From Caenispirillum bisanense (lineage in GTDB: Bacteria; Pseudomonadota; Alphaproteobacteria; Rhodospirillales; Rhodospirillaceae): DNA of 64,000 nt. Shown here in pieces: positions 9,006 to 17,226 of the stretch. Below the pieces are notes generated by a model, which was not told the origin of the DNA, ran no database searches, and saw only the letters and a list, made by a program, of their open reading frames with translations. A program made the translations under genes and the position numbers. Numbering within the stretch: the first letter of the stretch is position 1; each line of letters starts with the position of its first letter. Location of the stretch: the NCBI RefSeq assembly GCF_039523075.1, contig NZ_BAAAEP010000005.1, positions 1 through 64,000 of the forward strand, read 5' to 3'.

Positions 9006-10534
9006 CGCAGGCGGGAGAGGCCGTAGGTGCGCTCGAACGGGTCGATGACGAAGCCGTCCAGGCTGCGCGACACCGCCGCCGTCTGCTGGTACCAGGTGAC
9101 CGGAATGACCGGCAGCGCCGCATCCAGGATGGCCGCGGCCTCCTGCTGCAGGGCCAGGCGGTCGGCGTCGTCGCCGACGCCGCGCACCAGCGTCGCCAGG
9201 ATTTCGGTCAGGCGCGGATCGGCCCAGTTCATGGCGCCCCAGTCGCCGCCGGCCGGGGCGTAGTCCTGCAGCAGGGTGCCGAGCGGGTCGGGCACCAGCG
9301 CCAGATTGCGGGCCAGCAGCGCCAGCTCCAGGCTGCCGTCGCGATGGCCGGCGGGGATCTCGCTGGAGTTGCCGACCGCCACCTGCAGGTCGATGCCGAC
9401 CTCGCGCAGCTGGGCCTGGATGGCAGTGGCGAGCAGCGGCAGTTCCGGCCGGTCGGGGAAGGTGCGCAGGGTGACGCGGAAGGGCTGGCCGTCCTTCACC
9501 AGCATGCCGTCGCCGCCCGTCTGCCAGCCCAGGTCTGCCAGCAGCGCCGCCGCCCGCTGCGGATCGGCCTTGGCGGCCGGGGCCTCGGCAAGGTGCCAGC
9601 CGGCGAGGCTCGGCGGGAACAGTTGGGCGGCGGCGGCTTCCGGCTCGCGCAGGATGGCGGTGGCGATGGCCGTCCGGTCTATGGCGGCGCTGATCGCCTG
9701 GCGGGCGCGCGGGTCCGCCAGCAGCGGATGCGCGGCGTTCACCTTCATGGTGACGGTGCGGGGGATCGCCTCGGCGTGGATGGTCAGGCCGTCGTTGCGG
9801 GCGAGCCGGGCGCGGCTGGCGGGATCAAGGGTGAAGACGATGTCGGCATCGCCGCTTTCCGCCATCATGGCGCGGGTTTCGCCACGGCCGGCAGCGAGGT
9901 AGGAGATGCGCTCGATGGCCGCCGGCTCGCCCCAGTAGCCGTCGAAGCGCACCGCCGTCAGCTTCTGCGGCGGCTGCAGCTGGTCCAGGCGGTAGGGGCC
10001 GGTGCCGATCACCTGCGTCACCTCACCGGCATCGGTATAGGACGCCGGCGCCAGGATCTGGTTGGCGGTGCCGGCCAGCGCCGCCGGCAGCGGCGAGAAC
10101 GGCTCGCGCAGGCGCACCATCACGGCCCCGCCCTGGGCGGCGATCTCCTCCACCGGCGCCTGGGCCAGGATGCCCGGCTTGCCGAGGGCATGGCGCAGGG
10201 CGGTGGCAGCGGCCTCGGCGGTGAGCGGGCTGCCGTCGTGGAACCGCACGCCCTCGCGCACCGTGAACAGCCACGTCAGGCCGTCGTCGCTGACCGTCCA
10301 GGCGGTGGCAAGGCCCGGAGCCAGGGCCCCCGCCGGATCGGCCTCCACCAGCGTCTCGGCGATCTGCAGGCGGGTGAAGACGTAGCCATGCTTGGACGGG
10401 TCGAGGCTGCCGATTTCCCACGGCGCCACCACATCCAGCACCTGATCGCGAGGCGCGGCGGCGGCACCGGCGGCAAGGCCCGACAGGCCGAGGCCGGCGG
10501 CAAGCATGATGGCTCCCAGGGCGCGAAGGCGCAT
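8993..10534 (-). CDS. Family 5 extracellular solute-binding protein (NikA/DppA/CntA type)
   Basis: A 513-residue periplasmic binding protein of SBP family 5. The start at 10534 gives a clean signal peptide (MRLRALGAIMLAAGLGLSGL, cleavage near AAAA-PRD) and has a GAGGG ribosome-binding site. Family features include IGSLDPSKHGYVFTRL, the WTVSDDGLTWLFTVREGVRF segment and FHDGSPLTAE. Family members bind peptides, nickel, or metal-opine and siderophore complexes. The Zur-like and Fur-like sites just upstream favour a metal chelate over peptides, but no ligand residues can be assigned here. Confidence 0.88.
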   Translation of the reverse strand: MRLRALGAIMLAAGLGLSGLAAGAAAAPRDQVLDVVAPWEIGSLDPSKHGYVFTRLQIAETLVEADPAGALAPGLATAWTVSDDGLTWLFTVREGVRFHDGSPLTAEAAATALRHALGKPGILAQAPVEEIAAQGGAVMVRLREPFSPLPAALAGTANQILAPASYTDAGEVTQVIGTGPYRLDQLQPPQKLTAVRFDGYWGEPAAIERISYLAAGRGETRAMMAESGDADIVFTLDPASRARLARNDGLTIHAEAIPRTVTMKVNAAHPLLADPRARQAISAAIDRTAIATAILREPEAAAAQLFPPSLAGWHLAEAPAAKADPQRAAALLADLGWQTGGDGMLVKDGQPFRVTLRTFPDRPELPLLATAIQAQLREVGIDLQVAVGNSSEIPAGHRDGSLELALLARNLALVPDPLGTLLQDYAPAGGDWGAMNWADPRLTEILATLVRGVGDDADRLALQQEAAAILDAALPVIPVTWYQQTAAVSRSLDGFVIDPFERTYGLSRLRWAP

Positions 10535-10571
10535 TCTTTTCCCTCTCGGTGGATTACAGGCGGGGCGAGAT

Positions 10572-10590
10572 GATAATGATAATCCTTCGC
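10572..10590 (-). promoter_or_regulatory. Fur-box-like site overlapping a probable promoter
   Basis: The plus-strand sequence GATAATGATAATCCTTCGC matches 16 of 19 positions of the classical Fur consensus. It lies 38-56 bp upstream of the binding-protein start. On the minus strand a TTGAGC hexamer, 16 bp and TATCAT make a plausible sigma-70 promoter whose -10 region falls inside the site, the usual geometry for repression. In alphaproteobacteria iron control often uses Irr or RirA, so the regulator is uncertain. Confidence 0.5.
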
Positions 10591-10614
10591 AGCTCAAGGC
10601 GCGACAGAGAGGGA

Positions 10615-10632
10615 ATAACATGTTATAACATA
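10615..10632. promoter_or_regulatory. Zur-box-like palindrome
   Basis: ATGTTATAACAT at 10620-10631 is a perfect 12-bp palindrome. Within ATAACATGTTATAACATA it resembles the alphaproteobacterial Zur operator, recalled as ATGTTATAACAT with AT-rich flanks. It sits between the GNAT gene and the family 5 transporter, about 30 bp upstream of the predicted -35. A second perfect palindrome, ATAACATGTTAT (10615-10626), overlaps it. The assignment rests on similarity to the consensus only. Confidence 0.5.
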
Positions 10633-10647
10633 ACTTTTGTCATCCGA

Positions 10648-11109
10648 CTAAAGACAGACCCGCTCCCGGTGGCGCTCCAGCACCAGGAAGCCGTCGTCAT
10701 CCTGCCCCGCCGGGCGGAAGCCGGCGTGCTGCAGGCATCGGAGGGCGGCGAGGTTGTCGGGCTCCACGGTCGCCACCAGCACCGCATGGGCGCTGCCCGG
10801 ACCGTCGGCGAAGGTGTCCAGCACCCGGCGGCCGAGGCCGGCGTGGCGGCACTCGCGGCGGACGGCGATGGCGATGACGGCGCGGCCGGGACCATCCCGG
10901 TCGGCCTGCATCAACGCGAGCGCCGGCCCGCCGCCGACCGGCCGCACCACCCAGGCCGCGGCCTCGGTGCCGCCGCTGACGTGGGCGAGCCAGTCGGGAG
11001 TCGGCGCCTCCAGCCGGCGCGCCAGGTCGGCATCGGCAAACCACGACTCCAGGTCGGGCAGGTCGGAGGCGGTGACGGGATGGAAAGCCAGGGGCTGCGG
11101 GTGCGGCAT
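10648..11109 (-). CDS. GNAT-family N-acetyltransferase
   Basis: A 153-residue GCN5-related acetyltransferase. The acetyl-CoA binding region is visible as IAIAVRRECRHAGLGRRVLD, a form of the R/Q-x-x-G-x-G/A loop, followed by the late motif EPDNLAALRCLQHAGFRP, typical of GNAT motif B. The substrate cannot be inferred. The gene lies upstream of the family 5 transporter on the same strand, separated by about 110 bp carrying the metal-regulator-like sites. It is therefore probably transcribed separately. Confidence 0.82.
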   Translation of the reverse strand: MPHPQPLAFHPVTASDLPDLESWFADADLARRLEAPTPDWLAHVSGGTEAAAWVVRPVGGGPALALMQADRDGPGRAVIAIAVRRECRHAGLGRRVLDTFADGPGSAHAVLVATVEPDNLAALRCLQHAGFRPAGQDDDGFLVLERHRERVCL

Positions 11110-11135
11110 GATCGTCCTCGGGCGTGCGGGTGCGG

Positions 11136-11552
11136 TCAGGCGGCGGCGGTGGTGGTGGTGCCGAGCGAGCCTAGGTCGGCATCCCCCGCGGCACCGTCAA
11201 GCACCCGCGTCAGTTCATCCACCAGGGCGATGCGGCCGTCGCGCAGGACATAGACCGCCACCACCTTGATGCGGCTGCGGGTGCCGTCGCGCTTCTCGGC
11301 CTCGGCGATGTGGACGGTGGCGGCGGTGGTGCCGTCGCTGACCACGTGCTCGATGGTGATGTTCAGGCGACGCAGCACCGCCTGCAGGGCGCGGAAGTGG
11401 TCCAGGAAGGCGGTCAGGTCCAGCTGCTTGCCGTCGACGTGCTGGATGTAATCGGGGGTGAAGAACCGGGCCAACTTCGCGGCGCTGGTGTCGGGCTGGC
11501 AGAAGGCGGCAAACATGGTCGTGATGAGGGCAATGCTGTCTTGCGGCGTCAT
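11136..11552 (-). CDS. NTF2-like/SnoaL-like protein
   Basis: A 138-residue protein with the alpha+beta cone fold pattern of the NTF2/SnoaL superfamily: an N-terminal helix (FAAFCQPDTSAAKLARFFTP), DYIQHVDGKQLDLTAFLDHF, then alternating strands ending in VVAVYVLRDGRIALVDELTR. Members include isomerases, cyclases and non-enzymatic binding proteins, so no reaction is assigned. A threonine/alanine tail ends the protein. It is divergent from the AraC-type regulator at 11620, which may control it. Confidence 0.75.
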   Translation of the reverse strand: MTPQDSIALITTMFAAFCQPDTSAAKLARFFTPDYIQHVDGKQLDLTAFLDHFRALQAVLRRLNITIEHVVSDGTTAATVHIAEAEKRDGTRSRIKVVAVYVLRDGRIALVDELTRVLDGAAGDADLGSLGTTTTAAA

Positions 11553-11619
11553 GGGCTGCCTCGTATTGACGGGACGGATGCGGCAAGACTAGACACCGCC
11601 GCCCGGCGCCGCTAACGCT

Positions 11620-12435
11620 GTGAAGACAATGAGTGTGCAGCTGACGCCAGATCGCCCCCTGCTCCCGCCCCACCGGGCTGCCGCCCCGGCGCCGCTGCTG
11701 GTCACCGCCCGCCGCCGCCAGGGGGCGGCGCGGGACACCGCCCTGCACCGCCACCCGCGCGGGCAGTTGCTCGGCACCCTGGGCGGCCTGCTGACCGTGA
11801 CCACCGCCACCGGCACCATGGTGCTGCCGCCGGTGAGCGCCCTGTGGCTGCCGCCCGGCGCCCCGCACGCGGCGCGCTCCCACGGCCCGTTCGATGGCTG
11901 GAGCGTCTATGTGGCGCCGGCCGCCTACGGCGACCTGCCGGCGACGCCGCGGGTGGTGGGCATGAGCGGCCTGCTGCGCGAGGCGGTGCTGCGCGCCTGT
12001 TCCTGGCCGCCGGACGGAACCGCCCTGACGCCGGCGCAGGAACGGCTTGCCGGCGACATCCTGGACGAGATCGCCGGGCCGCCGGACGATGCCTTCACCC
12101 TGCCGCTGCCGACCGACCCGCGGCTGGCGCGGGTGGCGCAGGCGCTGGCGGCCGATCCGGCGGACGACCGCCCCATGACCGCCCTTTCCGCCGCCGCCTG
12201 GGTGGCGCCGCGCACCCTGTCGCGGCGCTTCCCGCAGCAGACCGGCCTCACCTTCGCCGCCTGGCGGCAGCGGGCCCGGCTGCTGCGGGCGCTGGAGCTG
12301 CTGGCGGCGGGCACGCCGGTGACCACGGTGGCCTTCGACCTCGGCTACGACAGCGTCAGCAGCTTCATCCGCGCCTTCCGCCTGACCTTCGGCAGCACGC
12401 CGGGCCGGTACTTCGACGGCGCCGGCGGTCAGTAG
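11620..12435 (+). CDS. AraC-family transcriptional regulator
   Basis: A 271-residue regulator (268 if the ATG at 11629 is used instead of the GTG at 11620; neither has a strong ribosome-binding site). The N-terminal half resembles an AraC-type cupin (ALHRHPRGQLLGTLGG, TMVLPPVSALWLPPGAPHA). The C-terminal AraC/XylS double helix-turn-helix includes RTLSRRFPQQTGLTFAAWRQ and FDLGYDSVSSFIRAFRLTFG, the conserved second helix-turn-helix. It is divergent from the NTF2-like gene, a common arrangement for a regulator and its target. The ligand is unknown. Confidence 0.88.
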   Translation: MKTMSVQLTPDRPLLPPHRAAAPAPLLVTARRRQGAARDTALHRHPRGQLLGTLGGLLTVTTATGTMVLPPVSALWLPPGAPHAARSHGPFDGWSVYVAPAAYGDLPATPRVVGMSGLLREAVLRACSWPPDGTALTPAQERLAGDILDEIAGPPDDAFTLPLPTDPRLARVAQALAADPADDRPMTALSAAAWVAPRTLSRRFPQQTGLTFAAWRQRARLLRALELLAAGTPVTTVAFDLGYDSVSSFIRAFRLTFGSTPGRYFDGAGGQ

Positions 12436-12848
12436 ACCAGCCGCACCGCCACCTCGGCCCGACCCTCCGCCACCTGGAAGGCGCAGGCCTCGAACCGCGG
12501 CGGGCCGGAGACTTCGGGGTCGTTGCTGAGGCCGTAGCCCTCGGTCGGGATCATGCCGAGGAAGCGGTCCAGGCGGCCGTTGCCGTTCTCGTCATGGTAG
12601 ACGATGAGGGCATAAGTGCCGGGCGGCAGATCGGGAAAGGTCGTGCCGACCGTGCCGCGCACGGCCGGAAGGGTGGCCGTGGCACGGGCGGCATCCTCGT
12701 CGCGGAAGGTGGCGGCGGTGTCGTAGAGTGCCACCCGCAGGGTGCCGTCGGCATGGGTCACGCCGGTGACGCTGACGTGCAGTTCGGCGGCAGCGGCCGG
12801 CCCCGCCAGCAGCGCGAGGGCAACGGCGGCGCCAGCCGCGCCGTTCAT
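12429..12848 (-). CDS. DUF2141 family exported protein
   Basis: A 139-residue protein with an N-terminal signal peptide (MNGAAGAAVALALLAGPAAA, then AELHVSV). The mature part shows a DUF2141 pattern: V-x-x-DGTLRVALYD, a central DLPPGTYALIVYHDENGNGRLD segment resembling an EF-like acidic loop, and LGMIPTEGYGLSNDP. The family is exported and of unknown function. The start at 12848 overlaps the preceding ferritin-like gene by four bases, so the two form an operon. Its stop overlaps the AraC gene tail to tail by 7 bp. Confidence 0.85.
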   Translation of the reverse strand: MNGAAGAAVALALLAGPAAAAELHVSVTGVTHADGTLRVALYDTAATFRDEDAARATATLPAVRGTVGTTFPDLPPGTYALIVYHDENGNGRLDRFLGMIPTEGYGLSNDPEVSGPPRFEACAFQVAEGRAEVAVRLVY

Positions 12849-13348
12849 CGCCCGGCTCCGCAGCCACAGCCACCACCGAAACCGCCGCCGCCGCATCCCC
12901 CACCGGCACCGGCACCGGCAAAGTCGAAGGCCGCTACGGCCGTGCCACGCCCGGCACCACCGTCGAGGTGACGGCGGAAGGCCGGCAGGTGCCGGTCCTG
13001 CGAGGCATCCCGCAGGGCGATGAACACCCGCGTCACCTCCGGCTCGCCGCGCGCCGCCGCCAGAAGCTGGTCGTAAAGCGCGGCATTCTCCACCTCGGCC
13101 GCCACGCCGGCGGCATAGGCCTCAGGCAGCGATGCCGGGGCGGCCACCTGTCCGCTCCAGAGGTCGGCCGGCGGCGTCAGGTCCAGGCGATCGAACTGCC
13201 GCAGCAGGGCGGCAGCGTGGCGGCGCTCGGCCTCCACGATGTTCACGAACGGCCGCACCGGGCCGAAGGCCGCCAGCACCGCTTCATAGGTGGCGATGGC
13301 CTTGTATTCGTCATCAAGGGCGGCGCTCAGCGCCTCGTGCAGGGACAT
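12845..13348 (-). CDS. Ferritin-like/rubrerythrin-type protein with Gly/Cys-rich tail
   Basis: A 167-residue helical protein. The first ~125 residues look ferritin-like (DUF2202/rubrerythrin group) with spaced metal-ligand motifs: LDDEYKAIATYEAV, VEAERRHAAALLRQ, AAEVENAALYDQLL and DRHLPAFRRHL. The last ~40 residues are low-complexity glycine with four cysteines, ending in GGGCGCGAGR. A diiron or peroxide-scavenging role would be usual for the fold, but it is inferred. The start at 13348 follows CAGGAGACTCCCG. The gene is coupled to the DUF2141 gene. Confidence 0.82.
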   Translation of the reverse strand: MSLHEALSAALDDEYKAIATYEAVLAAFGPVRPFVNIVEAERRHAAALLRQFDRLDLTPPADLWSGQVAAPASLPEAYAAGVAAEVENAALYDQLLAAARGEPEVTRVFIALRDASQDRHLPAFRRHLDGGAGRGTAVAAFDFAGAGAGGGCGGGGFGGGCGCGAGR

Positions 13349-13414
13349 CGGGAGTCTCCTGTTGAGAATGACTTGCATGACGCCAGTGTGCAGAGCCGTG
13401 CCGCCACCCTGCCA

Positions 13415-13493
13415 TGACAATCCGCAATGACCGGAGCGCCCCTCAGGACTTATTTGAATGATCGGAATATGCAGGGACTGACAATGCGCAATG
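13415..13493. repeat. Direct repeat TGACAATSCGCAATG in intergenic region
   Basis: The 15-mer TGACAATCCGCAATG (13415-13429) recurs as TGACAATGCGCAATG (13479-13493) with one mismatch and starts 64 bp apart. Both copies lie in the 271-bp divergent intergenic region between the ferritin-like gene and the membrane protein at 13620. The AT-richer stretch CTTATTTGAATGATCGGAATATG lies between them and is the likely promoter area. The copies may be regulator sites. Confidence 0.4.
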
Positions 13494-13619
13494 CGCCGCT
13501 CCCCCCGGCGGCATAGGATGACACTGCCGGTCGCCGCTCCCCCCGACCTCCCGTGACGGACCCCCGGTCATTCACGGTGGAGTGGCGGCCGCCCCCGTCC
13601 CGCCGCCGTGCCGAGAGAG

Positions 13620-14060
13620 ATGAGCACCGTTCTCGCCGTTCCCGCGCTGCCGACCGTCGGCACCCGCCGCCGCCTCATGGGGTGGCTGGGGCTGTCGGTG
13701 TTGCTGGTCGGCCTGCTGGCGGCGGCACTGACATCCTCCCGCCTGACGGAACAGCCGCATCCCGGCGCCGAGCTGCCGCTCGGCCAGATCCTCATCTGCA
13801 CCGGGGCCGGGCTGGCGGTGATCGCCCTCGACGGCAGCCTCACCACCCTGCCCCCGCCGGCCCATCCGGCGGACGACCTGTGCCTGCTGTGCCTGCCGCT
13901 GGCGCCCGCCGCGGTGGCACTGGCGGCGGTGGTGCTGCTGATCCTGCCGCCGCCGCGGCCGATGCGTCAGGCCGCGCCGGTGGCAGCCCAGGCGTGGCCG
14001 GTGCGGCGGCTGCGGTGCTTCGGCACCACCCGCACGACCCGCGGCCCGCCGACCGCCTGA
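13620..14060 (+). CDS. Uncharacterised small membrane protein
   Basis: A 146-residue protein of unknown function. It has a hydrophobic segment at about residues 18-40 (LMGWLGLSVLLVGLLAAAL), a second at about 60-70 (ILICTGAGLAVIAL) and a third around 90-110. The C-terminal tail is basic and cysteine-poor. Start ATG 13620 follows GAGAGAG. No recognisable domain. It lies 52 bp upstream of the cytochrome bd operon on the same strand and may be cotranscribed with it, although it does not resemble a known Cyd assembly factor. Confidence 0.55.
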   Translation: MSTVLAVPALPTVGTRRRLMGWLGLSVLLVGLLAAALTSSRLTEQPHPGAELPLGQILICTGAGLAVIALDGSLTTLPPPAHPADDLCLLCLPLAPAAVALAAVVLLILPPPRPMRQAAPVAAQAWPVRRLRCFGTTRTTRGPPTA

Positions 14061-14112
14061 GCCCCGCGATCGCTTATCACCCCATCATCCGCAGTCATTC
14101 GGAGGGATCGCC

Positions 14113-14334
14113 ATGCGCGGCGTTCTCGGAAGCCTGCGCGCCTTCCTCGCCAGCGGCCTGAAGCCGCGCGGCCGACTGGCGCGCGCCATCGTCCCCGTGC
14201 TGGTCATCAAGGTCTGCATCGTCGTGCTCGCCAAGGTCTTCGTCTTCGGCGGCGAGCACAAGGTGATCGTCACCCCTGACAGCATGGGCGACCGGCTGAC
14301 GGCGCCCCTCTCCGTCCCTGCCCGGGAGTCCTGA
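14113..14334 (+). CDS. cydP: CydP-like small subunit of cytochrome bd
   Basis: A 73-residue protein with one transmembrane helix (IVPVLVIKVCIVVLAKVFVF, about residues 26-45) preceded by a basic, positive-inside segment (KPRGRLARA). It ends 4 bp before cydA and has the GGAGG ribosome-binding site at 14100. The pattern of basic residues, V-L-V-I-K and a short periplasmic tail fits CydP, a small protein encoded just upstream of cydA in some proteobacteria. The assignment is from context and hydropathy rather than a database match. Confidence 0.65.
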   Translation: MRGVLGSLRAFLASGLKPRGRLARAIVPVLVIKVCIVVLAKVFVFGGEHKVIVTPDSMGDRLTAPLSVPARES

Positions 14335-14338
14335 CACC

Positions 14339-15925
14339 ATGTTCGACCTTGATCCGGTCGGCCTGTCGCGCCTGCAGTTCGGCATGACAGCCATGTATCA
14401 CTTCCTGTTCGTACCCCTGACGCTGGGGCTGTCGTTCCTGCTTGCCATCATGGAGAGCGCCTATGTCATGAGCGGCCGCGAAATCTGGCGCGACATGACC
14501 AAGTTCTGGGGCAAGCTGTTCGGCATCAACTTTGCCATGGGTGTCGCCACCGGCATCACCATGGAATTCCAGTTCGGCACCAACTGGAGCTATTACAGCC
14601 ACTACGTCGGCGACATCTTCGGCGCCCCGCTGGCCATCGAGGGCCTGATGGCCTTCTTCCTGGAGAGCACCTTCGTCGGCCTGTTCTTCTTCGGCTGGGA
14701 CCGCATGAGCAAGGTCGGCCACCTGACGGTGACCTGGCTGGTCGCCATCGGCTCCAACCTGTCGGCGCTGTGGATTCTCATCGCCAACGGCTGGATGCAG
14801 TTCCCCATCGGCGCTGCCTTCAACGTCGACACCATGCGCATGGAGCTGACCAGCTTCACCGAGATTCTGTTCAACCCGGTGGCGCAGTCCAAGTTCGTCC
14901 ACACCGTGTCGGCCGGCTATGTCACCGGCGCCATGTTCGTGCTGGCGATTTCCAGCTTCTATCTCCTGAAAGGCCGCCACACCGCCTTTGCCCGCCGCAG
15001 CTTCACCGTCGCCGCCGCCTTCGGCCTCGCCTCTGCCCTGTCGGTGGTGGTGCTGGGCGATGAAAGCGGTTACGCCGTCAGCGAACACCAGAAGATGAAG
15101 CTGGCCGCCATCGAAGCCATGTGGGAGACGGAGCCGGCGCCCGCCGGCTTCACCCTGTTCGGCATCCCCGACCAGCAGGCGCAGGAAACCCATGCCGAGG
15201 TAAAGGTTCCCTGGGCGCTGGGCCTGATCGCCACCCGTTCCATCGACGAGGAACTGCCGGGCATCAAGGACCAGGTTGCCGCCAACGCCGCCCGCATCCG
15301 CGACGGTCTGGTCGCCTACGACGCCCTGGAGCGCCTGCGCGCCGACCGCACCAGCGCCGAAGCGCGCGACACGCTGCTCGCCCATCAGGGCAACCTGGGC
15401 TACGCGCTGCTGCTGAAGAAGTACGTGGACGATCCGCGCACCGCCACGGAAGCCCAGATCTCCCAGGCGGCGCAGGACACCGTGCCGCATGTGCCGAGCC
15501 TGTTCTGGACCTTCCGCCTCATGGTCGGCCTCGGCTTTTACTTCATCGCCGCCTTTGCCTTCGCCTTCTGGCTGGCATCGCGGCGGGACTTCAGCCGCAC
15601 CTGGTTCCTGCGTCTGCTGACGCTGAGCCTGCCGCTGCCGTGGATCGCGGCGGAACTGGGCTGGTTCGTCGCCGAGCACGGCCGTCAGCCGTGGTCAATC
15701 GAGGGAGTGCTGCCGACCTTCCTGTCGTCGTCGTCGCTCACCGGCGGACAGGTGCTGTTCACCCTGATCGGCTTCATCGTCTTCTACTCCAGCCTGGCGG
15801 TGGTCGACGTCTTCCTGATGGTCAAGTACGTCCGCATGGGACCGGCGGAGGCGCTGGGCGTGCCCCCGCGCGACATCCCCGCCGTCACCGACCCCCGCGC
15901 CGACTCCTTCGTGGCCGCCGAGTAG
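14339..15925 (+). CDS. cydA: Cytochrome bd ubiquinol oxidase subunit I
   Basis: A 528-residue polytopic protein carrying hemes b558, b595 and d. It oxidises quinol and reduces oxygen to water with high affinity. The N-terminus LSRLQFGMTAMYHFLFVPLTLG holds the first heme-ligand histidine. FNPVAQSKFVHTVSAGYVTGAMF contains the next, and the C-terminal half has the conserved AEHGRQPW motif. The quinol-binding loop (about residues 250-390) is of the long type. Length is close to the E. coli protein. It follows cydP by 4 bp and precedes cydB by 14 bp. Confidence 0.98.
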   Translation: MFDLDPVGLSRLQFGMTAMYHFLFVPLTLGLSFLLAIMESAYVMSGREIWRDMTKFWGKLFGINFAMGVATGITMEFQFGTNWSYYSHYVGDIFGAPLAIEGLMAFFLESTFVGLFFFGWDRMSKVGHLTVTWLVAIGSNLSALWILIANGWMQFPIGAAFNVDTMRMELTSFTEILFNPVAQSKFVHTVSAGYVTGAMFVLAISSFYLLKGRHTAFARRSFTVAAAFGLASALSVVVLGDESGYAVSEHQKMKLAAIEAMWETEPAPAGFTLFGIPDQQAQETHAEVKVPWALGLIATRSIDEELPGIKDQVAANAARIRDGLVAYDALERLRADRTSAEARDTLLAHQGNLGYALLLKKYVDDPRTATEAQISQAAQDTVPHVPSLFWTFRLMVGLGFYFIAAFAFAFWLASRRDFSRTWFLRLLTLSLPLPWIAAELGWFVAEHGRQPWSIEGVLPTFLSSSSLTGGQVLFTLIGFIVFYSSLAVVDVFLMVKYVRMGPAEALGVPPRDIPAVTDPRADSFVAAE

Positions 15926-15939
15926 AGGAAGACCAAGCC

Positions 15940-17091
15940 ATGATGACCATTCCCATCGAATATGAAACCCTGCGCCTTGTCTGGTGGCTGTTCCTCGGCG
16001 TGCTGCTGATCGGCTTTGCCGTCATGGACGGCTTCGACCTCGGCGTCGGCACGCTGCTGCCCATCGTCGCCCGCACCGATACCGAACGCCGCGTGCTGAT
16101 CAACACCATCGGGCCGGTATGGGAAGGCAACCAGGTGTGGCTGGTGCTGGGGGGCGGGGCCGTCTTTGCCGCCTTCCCGCCCATCTATGCCGCCGCCTTC
16201 TCCGGCTTCTACCTTGCCATGTTCCTGACCCTGGTGGCGTTGATCCTGCGCCCCGTGGGCTTCGACTTCCGCAACAAGGTGACCGACCCACGCTGGCGCC
16301 GGGTGTGGGATACGGGCCTGTTCCTCGGCGGCTTTGTGCCGGCGCTAGTGTTCGGCGTCGCCTTCGGGAACTTGCTGCAGGGGGTGCCCTTCCGCCTGGA
16401 TGCCGACCTGCGGGTGTTCTACGATGGCGGGTTCCTCGGCCTGCTGAACCCGCTCGGGCTGCTGGCCGGCCTGCTGTCGGTGACCATGCTGGTGATGCAC
16501 GGCGCCGCCTACCTCAACATCAAGACCGACGGCCACATCCAGGCCCGCGCCCGGCAGGCGCTGACGGTCGCCGCCATTGCCACCATCGTGCTGTTCGCGC
16601 TTGGCGGGCTTGGCGTGTCGACCGCCGTGCAGGGCTATGTCATCACCTCGCTGGTCGACACCGCCGGCCCGTCCAACCCGCTGCTGAAGGAGGTGGCGCG
16701 GGAGCCGGGCGCCTGGCTCGCCAACTACGGCCGCCATCCGTGGATGATCGCCGCGCCGCTGCTCGGCTTCGCCGGGGCTGCCGCCGCCCTGGTGCTGGTG
16801 CGGACCCGCGCCGAGGGCCCGACCTTCATCGCCACCGCCCTGTCCGTCACCGGCATCATCGCCACCGCCGGCGTCAGCCTGTTCCCCTTCCTCATGCCCT
16901 CCAGCCTCGACCCCGCATCGAGCCTGACGGCGTGGGACGCCACATCGTCGCACTTCACCCTGTTCGTGATGATGGTCGCCACGCTGATCTTCCTGCCCAT
17001 CATCCTTGCCTACACCAGCTTCGTCTTCCGCGTGCTGCGCGGCAAGGTGACGGCGGACTACGTCGAGAAGAACAGCAACAGCCTGTACTGA
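15940..17091 (+). CDS. cydB: Cytochrome bd ubiquinol oxidase subunit II
   Basis: A 383-residue membrane subunit that pairs with CydA. The conserved N-terminus is visible: LRLVWWLFLGVLLIGFAVMDGFDLGVG, followed by NTIGPVWEGNQVWLVLGGGA and FPPIYAAAFSGFYLAMFL, all family hallmarks. Two consecutive ATG codons (15940, 15943) follow AGAGGAAGACC; the first is used. The subunit does not bind heme in the E. coli enzyme but is required for assembly. Eight to nine hydrophobic helices are seen. Confidence 0.98.
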   Translation: MMTIPIEYETLRLVWWLFLGVLLIGFAVMDGFDLGVGTLLPIVARTDTERRVLINTIGPVWEGNQVWLVLGGGAVFAAFPPIYAAAFSGFYLAMFLTLVALILRPVGFDFRNKVTDPRWRRVWDTGLFLGGFVPALVFGVAFGNLLQGVPFRLDADLRVFYDGGFLGLLNPLGLLAGLLSVTMLVMHGAAYLNIKTDGHIQARARQALTVAAIATIVLFALGGLGVSTAVQGYVITSLVDTAGPSNPLLKEVAREPGAWLANYGRHPWMIAAPLLGFAGAAAALVLVRTRAEGPTFIATALSVTGIIATAGVSLFPFLMPSSLDPASSLTAWDATSSHFTLFVMMVATLIFLPIILAYTSFVFRVLRGKVTADYVEKNSNSLY

Positions 17092-17103
17092 GGAGAGCCG
17101 ATC

Positions 17104-17211
17104 ATGTGGTACTTCGCGTGGATTCTCGGCGTCGGCCTCGCCTGCGCCTTCGCCATCCTCAACGCCCTGTGGCATGAGGTCCGCGAGCCCGATCCCGGCC
17201 GGACCGATTGA
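17104..17211 (+). CDS. cydX: Cytochrome bd small subunit CydX (YbgT family)
   Basis: A 35-residue single-helix protein starting with MWYFAWILGVGLACAFAILN and continuing ALWHEVREPD. The conserved W-Y-F-x-W-I-L-G start and the acidic EP tail are diagnostic of CydX/YbgT, which stabilises the heme site in CydAB. It starts 12 bp after cydB behind GAGGAGAG. It is the last gene before a strong hairpin. Confidence 0.95.
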   Translation: MWYFAWILGVGLACAFAILNALWHEVREPDPGRTD

Positions 17212-17226
17212 CGACGGGCCGGAGCA

